A program made the translations under genes and the position numbers. Below are positions 7,816 through 16,525 of a stretch of DNA of 64,000 bases, piece after piece. How positions within the stretch are numbered: position 1 is the stretch's first letter; every line of letters begins with the position of its first letter. The notes beneath the pieces were generated by a model. It was not told where the DNA came from and did not search any database. It saw nothing but the letters and a program-made list of their open reading frames with translations. Source of the stretch: Pusillimonas sp. MFBS29 (lineage in GTDB: Bacteria; Pseudomonadota; Gammaproteobacteria; Burkholderiales; Burkholderiaceae_B); the NCBI RefSeq assembly GCF_020687695.1, contig NZ_JAJEWL010000012.1:1-64000 (forward strand), read 5' to 3'.

Positions 7816-8991
7816 ATGGCTGTCATTTCTGCCAACACCACCTTCATGGGATACCGCCGCGACAATGGCCGCGTGGGTGTACGCAACCATGTCATCGTCC
7901 TGCCCGTAGACGATATCTCGAACGCTGCTGCCGAAGCAGTCGCCAACAACATCAAGGGCACCATGGCGCTGCCGCACCCCTATGGCCGCCTGCAGTTCGG
8001 TGAAGACCTGGAGCTGCACTTCCGCACGCTCATCGGCACCGGCAGCAACCCTAACGTGGCCGCTGTAATCGTTATCGGCATCGAAGAGGGCTGGACCAAG
8101 CGCATAGTCGATGCGATTGCAGCCACCGGCAAGCCTGTAGCTGGTTTCAGCATCGAGCTTCATGGCGACCACGACACCATCATGCGTGCATCGCGCAAGG
8201 CCAAGGAGTTTGTTCACTATGCAACAGGTCTGAGCCGTGTCGAGTGCCCCATCAGCGATTTGTGGGTATCCACCAAGTGCGGCGAATCAGACACAACGTC
8301 CGGCTGTGGCGGCAACCCCACCGTAGGCAACGCTTTCGACAAACTGTACGAAGTGGGCAGCACGCTGGTTTTTGGGGAAACCTCAGAAATCACCGGTGGC
8401 GAACAAATCGTTGCAGCGCGCTGCGCCAACGACGAAGTGCGCGAACGCTTTATGTTCATGTTCAACCGCTATCAGGACATGATCGACCGCTGGAAAACCA
8501 GTGACCTGTCTGAATCGCAGCCCACAAAAGGCAACATCGCCGGCGGCCTGACCACCATTGAAGAAAAGGCTTTGGGCAACATCCAGAAGATCGGTAAGAA
8601 ATGTATGGTGGACGGCGTACTCGACAAGGCCGAAACACCTACTGGCAAGGGCCTGTGGTTCATGGACTCATCCTCGGCTGCTGCCGAAATGGTCACACTG
8701 TGCGCCGCAGCGGGCTACGCTGTGCACTTCTTCCCCACGGGGCAAGGCAACGTGATCGGCAACCCCATCCTGCCGGTCATCAAGATCTGCGCGAACCCAC
8801 GTACCGTACGCACCATGTCAGAGCACATCGACGTCGATACATCTGCTTTGCTGCAGCGCGAGATCGATCTGGACCAGGCTGGCGACAAGCTGCTGGAATG
8901 CATGCTCGAAACGGCCAACGGCCGCTGGACGGCCGCCGAGGCACTGGGCCACCGTGAATTTGTGCTGACACGCCTGTTTGAAAGCGCCTGA
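7816..8991 (+). CDS. suyB: (2R)-sulfolactate sulfo-lyase, large subunit
   Basis: This 391-residue UxaA-C-type protein matches, as far as I recall it, SuyB of Paracoccus over long stretches: [62 protein letters not shown] and [12 protein letters not shown]. SuyAB removes sulfite from (R)-sulfolactate, giving pyruvate, in the cytoplasm. Conserved Cys in STKCGES and other family residues are present. AAGGAG lies about nine bases before the ATG. The gene sits with suyA, two matching dehydrogenases, a Bug receptor and a sulfite-exporter gene, all parts of the known sulfolactate route. Sugar-acid dehydratases of the same family have lower visible similarity. Confidence 0.88.
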   Translation: MAVISANTTFMGYRRDNGRVGVRNHVIVLPVDDISNAAAEAVANNIKGTMALPHPYGRLQFGEDLELHFRTLIGTGSNPNVAAVIVIGIEEGWTKRIVDAIAATGKPVAGFSIELHGDHDTIMRASRKAKEFVHYATGLSRVECPISDLWVSTKCGESDTTSGCGGNPTVGNAFDKLYEVGSTLVFGETSEITGGEQIVAARCANDEVRERFMFMFNRYQDMIDRWKTSDLSESQPTKGNIAGGLTTIEEKALGNIQKIGKKCMVDGVLDKAETPTGKGLWFMDSSSAAAEMVTLCAAAGYAVHFFPTGQGNVIGNPILPVIKICANPRTVRTMSEHIDVDTSALLQREIDLDQAGDKLLECMLETANGRWTAAEALGHREFVLTRLFESA

Positions 8992-9022
8992 CCCAATAGC
9001 AGCACCTGGATGTAAGTACCTG

Positions 9023-9055
9023 CCCCGCCACGACACGATTGATGCCCTGGCGGGG
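9023..9055 (+). other. Hairpin between suyB and slcH
   Basis: CCCCGCCA and TGGCGGGG form a perfect eight-pair stem with a 17-base loop in the 126-base gap. There is no T run, so it may lower read-through or stabilise the suyAB message rather than end it. Confidence 0.4.
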
Positions 9056-9117
9056 TTGTAGTCTGTAGTCGTTGAATACGTTTTATCCACTATGCATAAC
9101 TATATCCGGAGACTTCC

Positions 9118-10122
9118 ATGGCTTTACCTTTTCGCCCCTTGCGACGCACCACCCTGTTGTTGGCGGCTTCCGCCTTCGCCGCAGGCCTGACCGCACCAGC
9201 CGCATTCGCGGCTAGCTGGCCCGACCGACCCGTTACCCTGGTTGTCCCATTTTCTGCAGGCGGTACCACCGACGTCGTCGGGCGCCTGGTCGGGCAAAAA
9301 CTAGGCGAAATGTGGGGACAAAGCGTCGTCATCGAGAACCGGCTCGGCGCCGGCGGCAACATCGGTAGCGCGGCGGTTGCACAATCCAAACCAGACGGCT
9401 ACACCATCTTGCTGGCATCCGGCAGCATCCTGACCGTCAATCCCCATCTGTACGCATCCCTGCCCTTCGATCCTGAAAAGGATTTCCTGCCTGTTACTAA
9501 TGTAGCGCAAGGCCCCATGGTGGTTTCAACAGCCAAGAAGGTCAAGGCCAAAACGCTGAAGGAGCTTCTGGACTATGCGAAAAAGAACCCGAAGAAACTG
9601 AACATGGGTTCGGCCGGCATGGGAAGCCAGGTCCATATGGCTGGCGAGAACTTCTCATACTCCGCCAAAATCGAGGTCACGCACGTACCCTATCGTGGGG
9701 AAGCAGCAGCCTTTGCTGATCTGATGGCTGGCCAGATTGATCTGGTCGTCGGTAACATCGGGGCAGCTACCCCATTGATCAAAGGCGACAGAATCAATGC
9801 CCTGGCGGTGACCAGCAAGGAAAGAGCTCCCATGCTGCCCGATTTGCCCACCGTAGCCGAGGCGGGTGTACCCGGCTTTGAGAACTATGGCTGGTTCGGC
9901 TTTGTCGTGCCCGCCGGCACACCCGCCGACATCGTGACCAAAATACAGCAAGACACTGTCAAGGTTCTGGCCATGAAAGATGTAAAGGAAAAGCTGGCAT
10001 CGCTGGGTATGGAACCCGTGGGTAACACTCCTGATGAACTGGCCAAGGCCATCAAGGAAGAATCCAAGCGCTGGGAAAAAGTGATCAAGGAACGCAATAT
10101 CACCATCTCGAGCGGCGGGTAA
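9118..10122 (+). CDS. slcH: Bug-family receptor, likely sulfolactate-binding SlcH
   Basis: A 334-residue TctC/Bug periplasmic binding protein with a signal peptide cleaved near AFA|AS (about residue 31). Family motifs include WPDRPVTLVVPFSAGGTTDVVGR, here read in two parts (VVPFSAGGTTDVVGR and ENRLGAGGNIGS), and EVTHVPYRG. CCGGAGAC precedes the ATG. It follows suyAB on the same strand. In Chromohalobacter the sulfolactate cluster encodes the tripartite transporter SlcHFG, whose receptor SlcH belongs to this family. The TctA/TctB-like partners SlcF and SlcG are absent here, so uptake must use permeases coded elsewhere. The family is certain; the ligand is inferred from context. Confidence 0.82.
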   Translation: MALPFRPLRRTTLLLAASAFAAGLTAPAAFAASWPDRPVTLVVPFSAGGTTDVVGRLVGQKLGEMWGQSVVIENRLGAGGNIGSAAVAQSKPDGYTILLASGSILTVNPHLYASLPFDPEKDFLPVTNVAQGPMVVSTAKKVKAKTLKELLDYAKKNPKKLNMGSAGMGSQVHMAGENFSYSAKIEVTHVPYRGEAAAFADLMAGQIDLVVGNIGAATPLIKGDRINALAVTSKERAPMLPDLPTVAEAGVPGFENYGWFGFVVPAGTPADIVTKIQQDTVKVLAMKDVKEKLASLGMEPVGNTPDELAKAIKEESKRWEKVIKERNITISSGG

Positions 10123-10133
10123 GCCATGAAACG

Positions 10134-10167
10134 CTGGTAGCCGGCAGCAGGAACGTCAGGCTACCAG
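10134..10167. terminator. Inverted repeat between convergent slcH and exporter genes
   Basis: CTGGTAGCC and GGCTACCAG are a perfect nine-base inverted repeat around 16 bases, spanning the 33-base gap where slcH and the TauE-type gene converge. It lacks a T run on either side; a two-way terminator is the likely role. Confidence 0.4.
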
Positions 10168-10908
10168 CCGCCATACCTGGGGAGCGGTCGAAATCAGCAG
10201 CATAACGCCCGACAAGGCCAGCAGTCCCAGCACGACCACCTTGAATGAACTGTCTGAAAATCGGCGATACAGCCGTATGGCAACCAAAGATGGAATCACC
10301 ATCACCGGACCGACCAGCGCAAAAAGCCAAAGAACCTCACTGGTAATCATGCCATTTAAAGCGAATGCAGACAGCGTCAGGATATGCATGAGCAGATTGA
10401 AAGTCTGAAAGACATTGCGTTGCTGGTCTTTGGGCCAGTCTCGTAAAGTACACCACAAAGTCGGTATGGCGCCGGGCAGGCCGCCAAAACCGCTCATGGT
10501 TCCGCCCACCCAACCTATCAGGCCATCGGCCTTGCGCCCACCACGCTTAATGCGCGGAATGCTGGGCAGGAACAACATGATCGTGCAATACACCGCCAGC
10601 AGCAGGCCCAGGCCGAATTTGAACAGCAGCGGGTCCAGCAGCTTCAACAGCCACAGGCCGGTCGGTATACCGATCACGCCACCGATCAGAAAGGGTTGCA
10701 GCCGCCCCCAATTGAAACCCTTGCGCAGGGAACCGACCGCCAGCAACTGGCCGACCAAAGAGCCGAACACTACCGCAGGAACGGCCAGTGCCGGCTCGAG
10801 CACCCAGGACCAGATGGCCAGCGAAACCATGCCAAAACCAAAGCCGGCCAGACCTTGCACAAACGCGGCTGCCACGCTGCCGATAACCACATAAACCCAA
10901 AAATCCAT
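10156..10908 (-). CDS. TauE/SafE-family membrane protein, probable sulfite exporter
   Basis: This 250-residue protein has about seven to eight membrane segments and the TauE/SafE signature near the N terminus (FVQGLAGFGFGM), with the related half-repeat GGTMSGFGGLPGAIPTLW in the middle. TauE-type proteins export sulfite or related anions made when organosulfonates are desulfonated. It is the last gene of the minus-strand dehydrogenase/fumarase-like operon and faces slcH, so it links that operon to the SuyAB reaction that releases sulfite. The ligand cannot be proved from sequence; some family members carry other organic anions. Confidence 0.8.
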   Translation of the reverse strand: MDFWVYVVIGSVAAAFVQGLAGFGFGMVSLAIWSWVLEPALAVPAVVFGSLVGQLLAVGSLRKGFNWGRLQPFLIGGVIGIPTGLWLLKLLDPLLFKFGLGLLLAVYCTIMLFLPSIPRIKRGGRKADGLIGWVGGTMSGFGGLPGAIPTLWCTLRDWPKDQQRNVFQTFNLLMHILTLSAFALNGMITSEVLWLFALVGPVMVIPSLVAIRLYRRFSDSSFKVVVLGLLALSGVMLLISTAPQVWRLVA

Positions 10909-10944
10909 ACAGGGCCTGTCAACACAATTGAAGGGGCTCGCGCG

Positions 10945-12582
10945 TCATGCTTGTCGAATGACTGGTGCCGGCAAGCCGTCGATGCTGACATTCACGCAGG
11001 CCGGCAAGCCTGATGCACGCGCGCTTTGCAAGGCTCCGGCCAAGTCGCCGGCCTGCTCGACGTATTCTCCATGACCGCCAAAAGCCTGACAGACGCGTTC
11101 ATAGCGCGAGGGTAATAGCTCACAACCTATCGTGCGGTCGGCGCCATAACTGCGCACCTGTATCTGATATTCAGCGTTCCATCGCGCATCATTGCCGATC
11201 ACACACAACATGGGCGCGCCATAACGCAAGGCGGTATCAAGCTCGGCACAATGAAAGCCAAATGTTCCGTCTCCCATGACGGCAATTACCGGCGCAGACG
11301 GATAGGCCAGTTGCGCGGCAATGGCCATAGGCAAGGCCGCCCCGATGGCACCCGCAGCACCGTTGATAATGCGATGCGGTGCAGTCAGGCAGGCCTGAGC
11401 CCACTGGCCGATTTCACCGCCATCGACCACCAATGTGGCATCGGGATGACTATCAAGAATCGCCTGCACAGGCTCAAACACCTGCACAGGATGCAAAGCT
11501 TGCTCGCGAGAAGATTCTGCTTTTTTCCATGCAGGTGGTCGGTACGCGACGGCTAGCTCAACCTGTTGTCGCCACTGTGATGCTTGCTGCGAAACCTCTT
11601 GCCTGACCAGCGCCAGCGCCGCAAGCGCCGATGGCACATCTGCCTGATGGGTCGCCAGCAGACGGGAACCCACTGCACGGGCGCTGCGCTCAAACTCGGC
11701 ACTGTCCGCATCCACTTGCAAGAAGACGCACTCAGCAGAGAATGTGGGGTTTCGCCCGAATCCCAAGGTGAAATCCAGCCGCTTGCCAACCAGCAAAACA
11801 CAATCAGCCTGGCTCAGTACGGGCGCAAAAGCGCCCAGACTGGGATCATTGCTGCCGCGCGGACTCTCTGAAGCGACCACCGGTACGCCACCGGCCTGCT
11901 GCAGGCGGGCCACTGCCGCGCGCCCGGCATCGGTCAGTCCTTGCGGACCAACCAGTATCAACGGCCGGGCCGCTTGCGCAAGACGCGCCATCAGCCCCGA
12001 TGCCTCGGCCTCGCCCAGCGGTACGGCTTGCGGGCGATAGGCTTCGAGCCCCGGAAGGCTGTCGCTAGTTGCAAGTTTCTCGAGGACATCAGTTGGCAGA
12101 CTCAGGTGCACAGGCCCGGGACGTCCGCTTAATGCGATTCGGCAAGCCTTGGCAAAATCGGCGGCGATGGTGTCTGGATCAGAGGCTGCCCACGCAGCCT
12201 TGACCACCGGTTGCGCCATGGCGACCTGATCCATTTCCTGAAAAGCGCCCTCGCCCAGCTGCGACAAGGGTGCATGCCCCGATAGCAGAATGACGGGTGA
12301 TTCCGACATGGCAGCGGTATACAACGCAGATATCGCGTTCGCATGGCCTGGCCCGCCTGTAACCAATGCAAGACCTACGCCGCCGCTCAGCCGCGCCCAG
12401 GCGTCGGCCATATGCACCGCTGCACCTTCATGTCGGGTATGGACGATTTGCAGCCCCTCGCTCAGGATGGCGTCGTATACGGGCATGATGTGGTTGCCCG
12501 ATAAGGAAAAAATCGTCTTGACGCCGGCCTGCCGGATGGCGCGTACCAGCATGTCGGCACCGCGTGGATGTGTGTTCGTCAT
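10945..12582 (-). CDS. Thiamine-diphosphate enzyme, acetolactate-synthase-like
   Basis: This 545-residue protein has the three-domain IlvB-like layout: an N-terminal pyrimidine-binding domain with catalytic Glu52 (TRHEGAAVHMADAWAR), a central domain (about 195-320) and a C-terminal PP-binding domain with GDG at 437-439 and Asn464. It overlaps the flavoprotein gene by four bases (ATGA), so the two are translationally coupled. Relatives decarboxylate or ligate 2-oxo acids (acetolactate synthase, oxalyl-CoA decarboxylase, sulfoacetaldehyde acetyltransferase). It is shorter than the roughly 600-residue Xsc, and I see no strong match to it. A decarboxylase or lyase step on a 2-oxo acid made by the operon is the best guess. 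Confidence 0.75.
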   Translation of the reverse strand: MTNTHPRGADMLVRAIRQAGVKTIFSLSGNHIMPVYDAILSEGLQIVHTRHEGAAVHMADAWARLSGGVGLALVTGGPGHANAISALYTAAMSESPVILLSGHAPLSQLGEGAFQEMDQVAMAQPVVKAAWAASDPDTIAADFAKACRIALSGRPGPVHLSLPTDVLEKLATSDSLPGLEAYRPQAVPLGEAEASGLMARLAQAARPLILVGPQGLTDAGRAAVARLQQAGGVPVVASESPRGSNDPSLGAFAPVLSQADCVLLVGKRLDFTLGFGRNPTFSAECVFLQVDADSAEFERSARAVGSRLLATHQADVPSALAALALVRQEVSQQASQWRQQVELAVAYRPPAWKKAESSREQALHPVQVFEPVQAILDSHPDATLVVDGGEIGQWAQACLTAPHRIINGAAGAIGAALPMAIAAQLAYPSAPVIAVMGDGTFGFHCAELDTALRYGAPMLCVIGNDARWNAEYQIQVRSYGADRTIGCELLPSRYERVCQAFGGHGEYVEQAGDLAGALQSARASGLPACVNVSIDGLPAPVIRQA

Positions 12583-14312
12583 GTAGCGGCTTCCTCTTCA
12601 GTCAGTATGGTCTGGCCTGGTGCCACACGGGTAAAGGACACTGGCCGGCGTTCCAGATGCAACGTGCCGTCTTGTTGACGAATAATCGAGAACCATGAGT
12701 TTTCAAGGTCACGCACATCGGGGAAGTCTTCCCGGAAGTGCGCGCCGCGCGAATCTTCCCGCGCCAGAGCAGCATGCACAATGGCCTGACTGACATGAAT
12801 CAGACTATCGAGATTCAGCCAGTCTTGCCAGGTAAGATTGTAGGCACGCTCGCCATCGGCTACCCCCGAAGCCAGCAGCTCCTGGTGCAAGACTTTAAGC
12901 TGAGCGGCAGCACGCTCCAGACCTGCCTTGTCGCGCACAATACCGGCGTCATTCCACATGACCTCGGCCAGACGTTCACGCAGCGCGTACAAATCTGCGG
13001 GTTGTTGCCCGAACGGTCGCTCGGCTGCGGCGACAGCCTGCTGTGCGCTATCTTCACTGTAGTCCTGCAACGAACGGCCTTTTACCCATTGCGCCATAGT
13101 GTCACCGGCCACGCCTCCGAATACGGTAGAGTTGGCCACGCCATTGCCACCCAGGCGATTAGCGCCGTGCACGCCGCCGGTATCCTCGCCCGCCGCGAAC
13201 AGACCCTCCCATTCGGTAGTGCAATCTGGCTTGAACATCAGGCCGCCCATCATATAGTGCGCAGTCGGTACCACCTCGACCAGGCCACCGGCCAGATCAA
13301 AACCGCAGTCGGCGCAGCGATCGACCATGCCCTTGAACTGCTTGCGGACGTTATCTGGACCCAAGTGATTCATTTGTATGTAGACGCCGCCATTCGGTGT
13401 CACGCGACCGGCCCGCATTTCTGAAAAGATGCCACGCGACACGACGTCACGCGTGGCTCGCTCACCCCGGGGATCGACGTTATGCATGAAGCGTTCGTGG
13501 TTACCGTTAAGCAAATAGCCGCCTGCGCCACGCAAGCCCTCTTCAAGTACCGTACCCGTCATGCGGGTATCAGAGCCTGCAAGCAAACCGGTAGGATGAA
13601 ACTGCACCATTTCCATATCGCGCAGGCCAAGGCCGGCCCGCAGCGCCATCGCCAGGCCGTCGCAGCTCTTGTCACCAGACGGCGTATGGAATTTGTACAT
13701 GGCGGGACCACCACCGGTGGCCAGGAGCACTGCCTTGGCACGCACCAGCCGGTACTTGCCGGTACGCAGGTCTATCATCATGACACCGGCGATAGACTGC
13801 CCGTCTGCCGTGGCAATCAGCTCGATGGCGCGGTGTTCTTCCAGGCGCTTGATCTTGCGGGCCCACACCTGCTCGGCCAAACGATTGATGATCTCGATGC
13901 CGGTCAGGTCACCTTTGTGAACCGTGCGGTCAAAAGTCTGGCCGGCAAAGGCTTTCTGGTGCAGGCTGCCATCCGCATTGCGGTCAAAGAAGCAGCCCAG
14001 CTCGTTTTCCAGCTCGTGTATGCGTTCCACGGCCGTATTGACGAGCTTCCATGCAAGCTCCTGGTCGGGCAGCCATTTTCCGCCCGTAATGGTATCCATG
14101 AAATGGCGCTCTGGTGAATCGCCTTCGGCAAGCGCCACGTTATAGCCACCCTGCACCATGCGTGTGCAGCCACACTTGCCCAGCAACCCCTTGACGGCTA
14201 CAGTGATATCCAGCGATGGATCTGCATCGTGTGCGTGCAGCGCGGCAAACAAACCCGCACCGCCAGAACCCAGAATCAGGATGTCGGTAGAGACGACGTC
14301 GAAAGCATTCAT
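12579..14312 (-). CDS. Succinate dehydrogenase/fumarate reductase-like flavoprotein subunit
   Basis: This 577-residue FAD protein has the GSGGAG dinucleotide fold at residues 15-20 and the succinate-dehydrogenase active-site residues His239 (FHPTG), Arg288, His352 (TAHYMMGG) and Arg386 (GANRLGGN). By eye, the histidine that binds FAD covalently in SdhA is replaced by Cys49 (GCTRMVQGG), and the Thr that contacts substrate (Thr254 in E. coli SdhA) is Glu257 (VLEEGLRGAGG). It should therefore hold FAD non-covalently and oxidise a succinate-like acid that differs from succinate. It overlaps neighbours at both ends by four bases, within an operon that also codes the Fe-S and membrane subunits. Confidence 0.82.
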   Translation of the reverse strand: MNAFDVVSTDILILGSGGAGLFAALHAHDADPSLDITVAVKGLLGKCGCTRMVQGGYNVALAEGDSPERHFMDTITGGKWLPDQELAWKLVNTAVERIHELENELGCFFDRNADGSLHQKAFAGQTFDRTVHKGDLTGIEIINRLAEQVWARKIKRLEEHRAIELIATADGQSIAGVMMIDLRTGKYRLVRAKAVLLATGGGPAMYKFHTPSGDKSCDGLAMALRAGLGLRDMEMVQFHPTGLLAGSDTRMTGTVLEEGLRGAGGYLLNGNHERFMHNVDPRGERATRDVVSRGIFSEMRAGRVTPNGGVYIQMNHLGPDNVRKQFKGMVDRCADCGFDLAGGLVEVVPTAHYMMGGLMFKPDCTTEWEGLFAAGEDTGGVHGANRLGGNGVANSTVFGGVAGDTMAQWVKGRSLQDYSEDSAQQAVAAAERPFGQQPADLYALRERLAEVMWNDAGIVRDKAGLERAAAQLKVLHQELLASGVADGERAYNLTWQDWLNLDSLIHVSQAIVHAALAREDSRGAHFREDFPDVRDLENSWFSIIRQQDGTLHLERRPVSFTRVAPGQTILTEEEAAT

Positions 14313-14920
14313 CAGTTTGCCCCCAACGATGCCAGCACAGCGTCGCGCCTGCTTTGCACAGAGTCATTGACTTCGTCATACAAGGAATTGCCGTGACTAT
14401 CCATCGCCACCAGCAATGGTCCGAAATCACGTATGCGGAACTTCCACAACGATTCCGGATTCAGGTCATCCAGGTCAACGTCTTCGATCTGTTCAATCCA
14501 GGTCGTTTCCAGGGCAGCCGTGCCACCCACAATACCCAGATATACGCCGCCAAGCTCTTTGAAAGCCTTCAGCGAACCCTCATGCATGCCGCCTTTGCCA
14601 ATAATGATGCGTACCCCGCATTGCTCGATCAGCTGCCCGGTAAACCGCTCCATACGCGAAGAGGTTGTAGTGCCAATGCAAACCGATTGATAGCCGGCGG
14701 GAAACTCTTCGGATATCTCTACCTTGCGCACGTTAGGCGCAGTATGGATGACCGCGTGGCCGTTCAGGTCGAAACGGGTCTTGCGTCCCTTGTCGAACAT
14801 GGCGATATAACTCGCGTCCCGTATTCCGAACAAGGTTTTCTGCAGGGTAACGGTATCGCCCACACGCAAGGCGCGGACCTGTTCTTCCGTCACCGGCATC
14901 GTTAATTCGTAATGTGCCAT
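14312..14920 (-). CDS. Class I fumarase/L-tartrate dehydratase-like, beta subunit
   Basis: This 202-residue C-terminal half of a class I (4Fe-4S) hydro-lyase has the beta-subunit size of TtdB or split fumarase. The start at 14920 (MAHYELTMPV) has GGAGAAAC upstream; the longer frame to 15016 would overlap the alpha gene. Visible family motifs are GTTTSSRMERF, IGKGGM and FGPLLVAMDSHGNSLYDEV. With the alpha subunit just upstream it would add water to, or remove it from, a C4 dicarboxylate: fumarate, tartrate, mesaconate or a substituted fumarate. Its stop overlaps the flavoprotein start. Substrate is not readable. Confidence 0.82.
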   Translation of the reverse strand: MAHYELTMPVTEEQVRALRVGDTVTLQKTLFGIRDASYIAMFDKGRKTRFDLNGHAVIHTAPNVRKVEISEEFPAGYQSVCIGTTTSSRMERFTGQLIEQCGVRIIIGKGGMHEGSLKAFKELGGVYLGIVGGTAALETTWIEQIEDVDLDDLNPESLWKFRIRDFGPLLVAMDSHGNSLYDEVNDSVQSRRDAVLASLGAN

Positions 14921-14936
14921 GATCGTTTCTCCGTTA

Positions 14937-15815
14937 TCAGAATCCGTATTCGATGCCATTGGGGCCCAGGCTGGCCAGCGCGCGCCGGGCCGAGTGACAC
15001 TGCATATTGACCGCAACGGGATTCATGGTGATGTGGGTAGCCGCCAGTTCCACGTGGACAGCAAACGCTGTGGCGTCGCCACCCAACCCCTGCGGCCCAA
15101 CCCCCAGCTTGTTCACGGCTTCGGAAAGCTCACGCTCAAGCTCGGCACCCAGCGGGTCATCGCACACGGAGCCCAGCGGACGCGTAGCTGCCTTCTTGGC
15201 CAGGTGGACGCACAAGTCGGACGTACCGCCCACGCCCACGCCGACAATGGTCGGGGGACAGGTTTTGCCACCGGCGTTGATGACGCAGTCAATGACAAAT
15301 CGCTTGACTGCCGCCAGCCCCTCGGCCGGTATAGCCATGCGCAGGAATGAGTTGTTTTCCGATCCGCTGCCCTTGGGGATCATCTGGATCTCCAGCGTGT
15401 CTGGCGCCTCGACGAAGTCGATGTGAATGACAGGCACGCCTGGTCCACAGGAGGTGTGATTATTCTTGCGGCTGATAGGATGAACCACGCTGGAGCGCAG
15501 CGGATGCTCCCGGGTAGCACGTTCACAGCCCTTGGCAATTGCCTGCTTCAGGCGCCATCCGTCGACAGCAACGTTACTGCCAATATGAACGTTGTAAATC
15601 GGAATGCCGGTATCCTGGCACAGCAGGTTCTGGTTATCTTCGGCAACACGGATATTGGTCACCATCGTACCCAGTATGCCACGGGCCCTTTCAGACGTTT
15701 CCATGCCCTGCAGCATTTCGAAACCGTGTTTGATGTCATCGGGCAATATTTTGAGGGCCCGGATATAGAGCTCACGGGCGGCCTCTTCCACTTGTGCGTA
15801 ATCGATCTGGTTCAT
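14937..15815 (-). CDS. Class I fumarase/L-tartrate dehydratase-like, alpha subunit
   Basis: This 292-residue N-terminal half of a class I hydro-lyase has the length of TtdA. The cysteines expected to hold the 4Fe-4S cluster are seen in LLCQDTGIPIYNV, HTSCGPGVPVIHIDF and TCPPTIVGVGVGG. It begins four bases after the upstream membrane-anchor stop and is followed after 16 bases by the beta subunit. Class I enzymes of this type include fumarase, L-tartrate dehydratase and mesaconase. Placed inside a succinate-dehydrogenase-like operon, it would hydrate the unsaturated product of the flavoprotein. Oxygen sensitivity is expected from the cluster type. Confidence 0.83.
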   Translation of the reverse strand: MNQIDYAQVEEAARELYIRALKILPDDIKHGFEMLQGMETSERARGILGTMVTNIRVAEDNQNLLCQDTGIPIYNVHIGSNVAVDGWRLKQAIAKGCERATREHPLRSSVVHPISRKNNHTSCGPGVPVIHIDFVEAPDTLEIQMIPKGSGSENNSFLRMAIPAEGLAAVKRFVIDCVINAGGKTCPPTIVGVGVGGTSDLCVHLAKKAATRPLGSVCDDPLGAELERELSEAVNKLGVGPQGLGGDATAFAVHVELAATHITMNPVAVNMQCHSARRALASLGPNGIEYGF

Positions 15816-15818
15816 AAT

Positions 15819-16172
15819 TCAGCTCAGTGATGCAATTAGAAAGACAACAGAAACCGCCGCAGCGGTGCCCAGGCTGGCAGATATCCAGCCCAATCGCAGG
15901 CCGCGCCACGGCTTGAATTCAATCAGCAGCATGCGCACGCCCCCGATCGCATGAACGGCCAGCAGGAAGACCAGCAGCCATTCGCCCACCTTGAAGATGG
16001 GTGCCTCGTACCATGACAGGGCGCTATCCAGCGCAGCCTCACCTTCCAGTGCCAAGGCCAGCGTCCAGAAATGGAACGGCAGGAAAATAGTCAACAAAAT
16101 GCCCGACAGGCGGTGTATGCCGAACGCCATCCAGCTGGCATGCTTGCGGGCGCGCATATCGTTCTTCTTCAT
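15819..16172 (-). CDS. Succinate dehydrogenase-like cytochrome b membrane anchor (second)
   Basis: This 117-residue protein has three membrane segments and histidines placed as heme or quinone-site residues in SdhC/SdhD families (GIHRLSGILLTIFLPFHFW, AVHAIGGVRMLLIEF). The start at 16172 overlaps the preceding gene by four bases (ATGA); a longer frame to 16253 would overlap it by 85. It forms, with the next anchor, the quinone-reducing membrane part of the complex. The pair of short anchors resembles the two-subunit type of succinate:quinone oxidoreductase. Confidence 0.78.
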   Translation of the reverse strand: MKKNDMRARKHASWMAFGIHRLSGILLTIFLPFHFWTLALALEGEAALDSALSWYEAPIFKVGEWLLVFLLAVHAIGGVRMLLIEFKPWRGLRLGWISASLGTAAAVSVVFLIASLS

Positions 16173-16525
16173 GCTGCGCCTCCGAAAGTGACCGCCCATA
16201 CGGCTCGCAAGCCCATAATCAGCAGGATCAGTGCCAGCAATCGCGATGCCCAAGTAGCCGTAGAGTCACCCAGCGAGCACCATTCGACCAGTACATTGCG
16301 TATGCCGATGGAGGCATGCACGGCAACCAGGCCGACGAAGGCTGCGTAAAACAGCCCCCACAATAGATTGCCCCGCGTGCGCGCCAGTATTTCCGCCGCA
16401 CTCAGGCCTCCCTGAATCGCGTAGATGATCACGAAAAGATGGATGGTAACGAAGGCCGCCATAGCCATGGCGGTAATGCGCTGCCAGTACCAGCGGCGCG
16501 CACCCTGTATATTGACGGCGGTCAT
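16169..16525 (-). CDS. Succinate dehydrogenase-like cytochrome b membrane anchor (first)
   Basis: This 118-residue protein has three predicted membrane segments (about 18-37, 54-75 and 90-110) and conserved histidines in FVTIHLFVIIYA and FVGLVAVHASIGIRNVLVEW. The last motif is close to the SdhC/SdhD pattern with His, Gly and Arg near the heme. Its ATG shares the last base of the Fe-S subunit stop codon and its stop overlaps the next anchor, which shows tight coupling. It should pass electrons from the Fe-S subunit to the quinone pool. Confidence 0.78.
   Translation of the reverse strand: MTAVNIQGARRWYWQRITAMAMAAFVTIHLFVIIYAIQGGLSAAEILARTRGNLLWGLFYAAFVGLVAVHASIGIRNVLVEWCSLGDSTATWASRLLALILLIMGLRAVWAVTFGGAA

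Noticed and set aside
7489-8991. Split altronate dehydratase (UxaA)
   Set aside because: Same superfamily, but SuyB motifs and the two adjacent dehydrogenases favour sulfolactate sulfo-lyase; there are no uronate genes.
10945-12582. Sulfoacetaldehyde acetyltransferase (Xsc) or sulfopyruvate decarboxylase (ComDE)
   Set aside because: Tempting beside sulfonate genes, but the protein is shorter than Xsc, longer than ComDE, and shows only general IlvB-like motifs. No phosphotransacetylase gene is present.
12738-14117. Long plus-strand frames opposite the flavoprotein gene
   Set aside because: Antisense shadows with no family features, and they lie within a well-supported operon.
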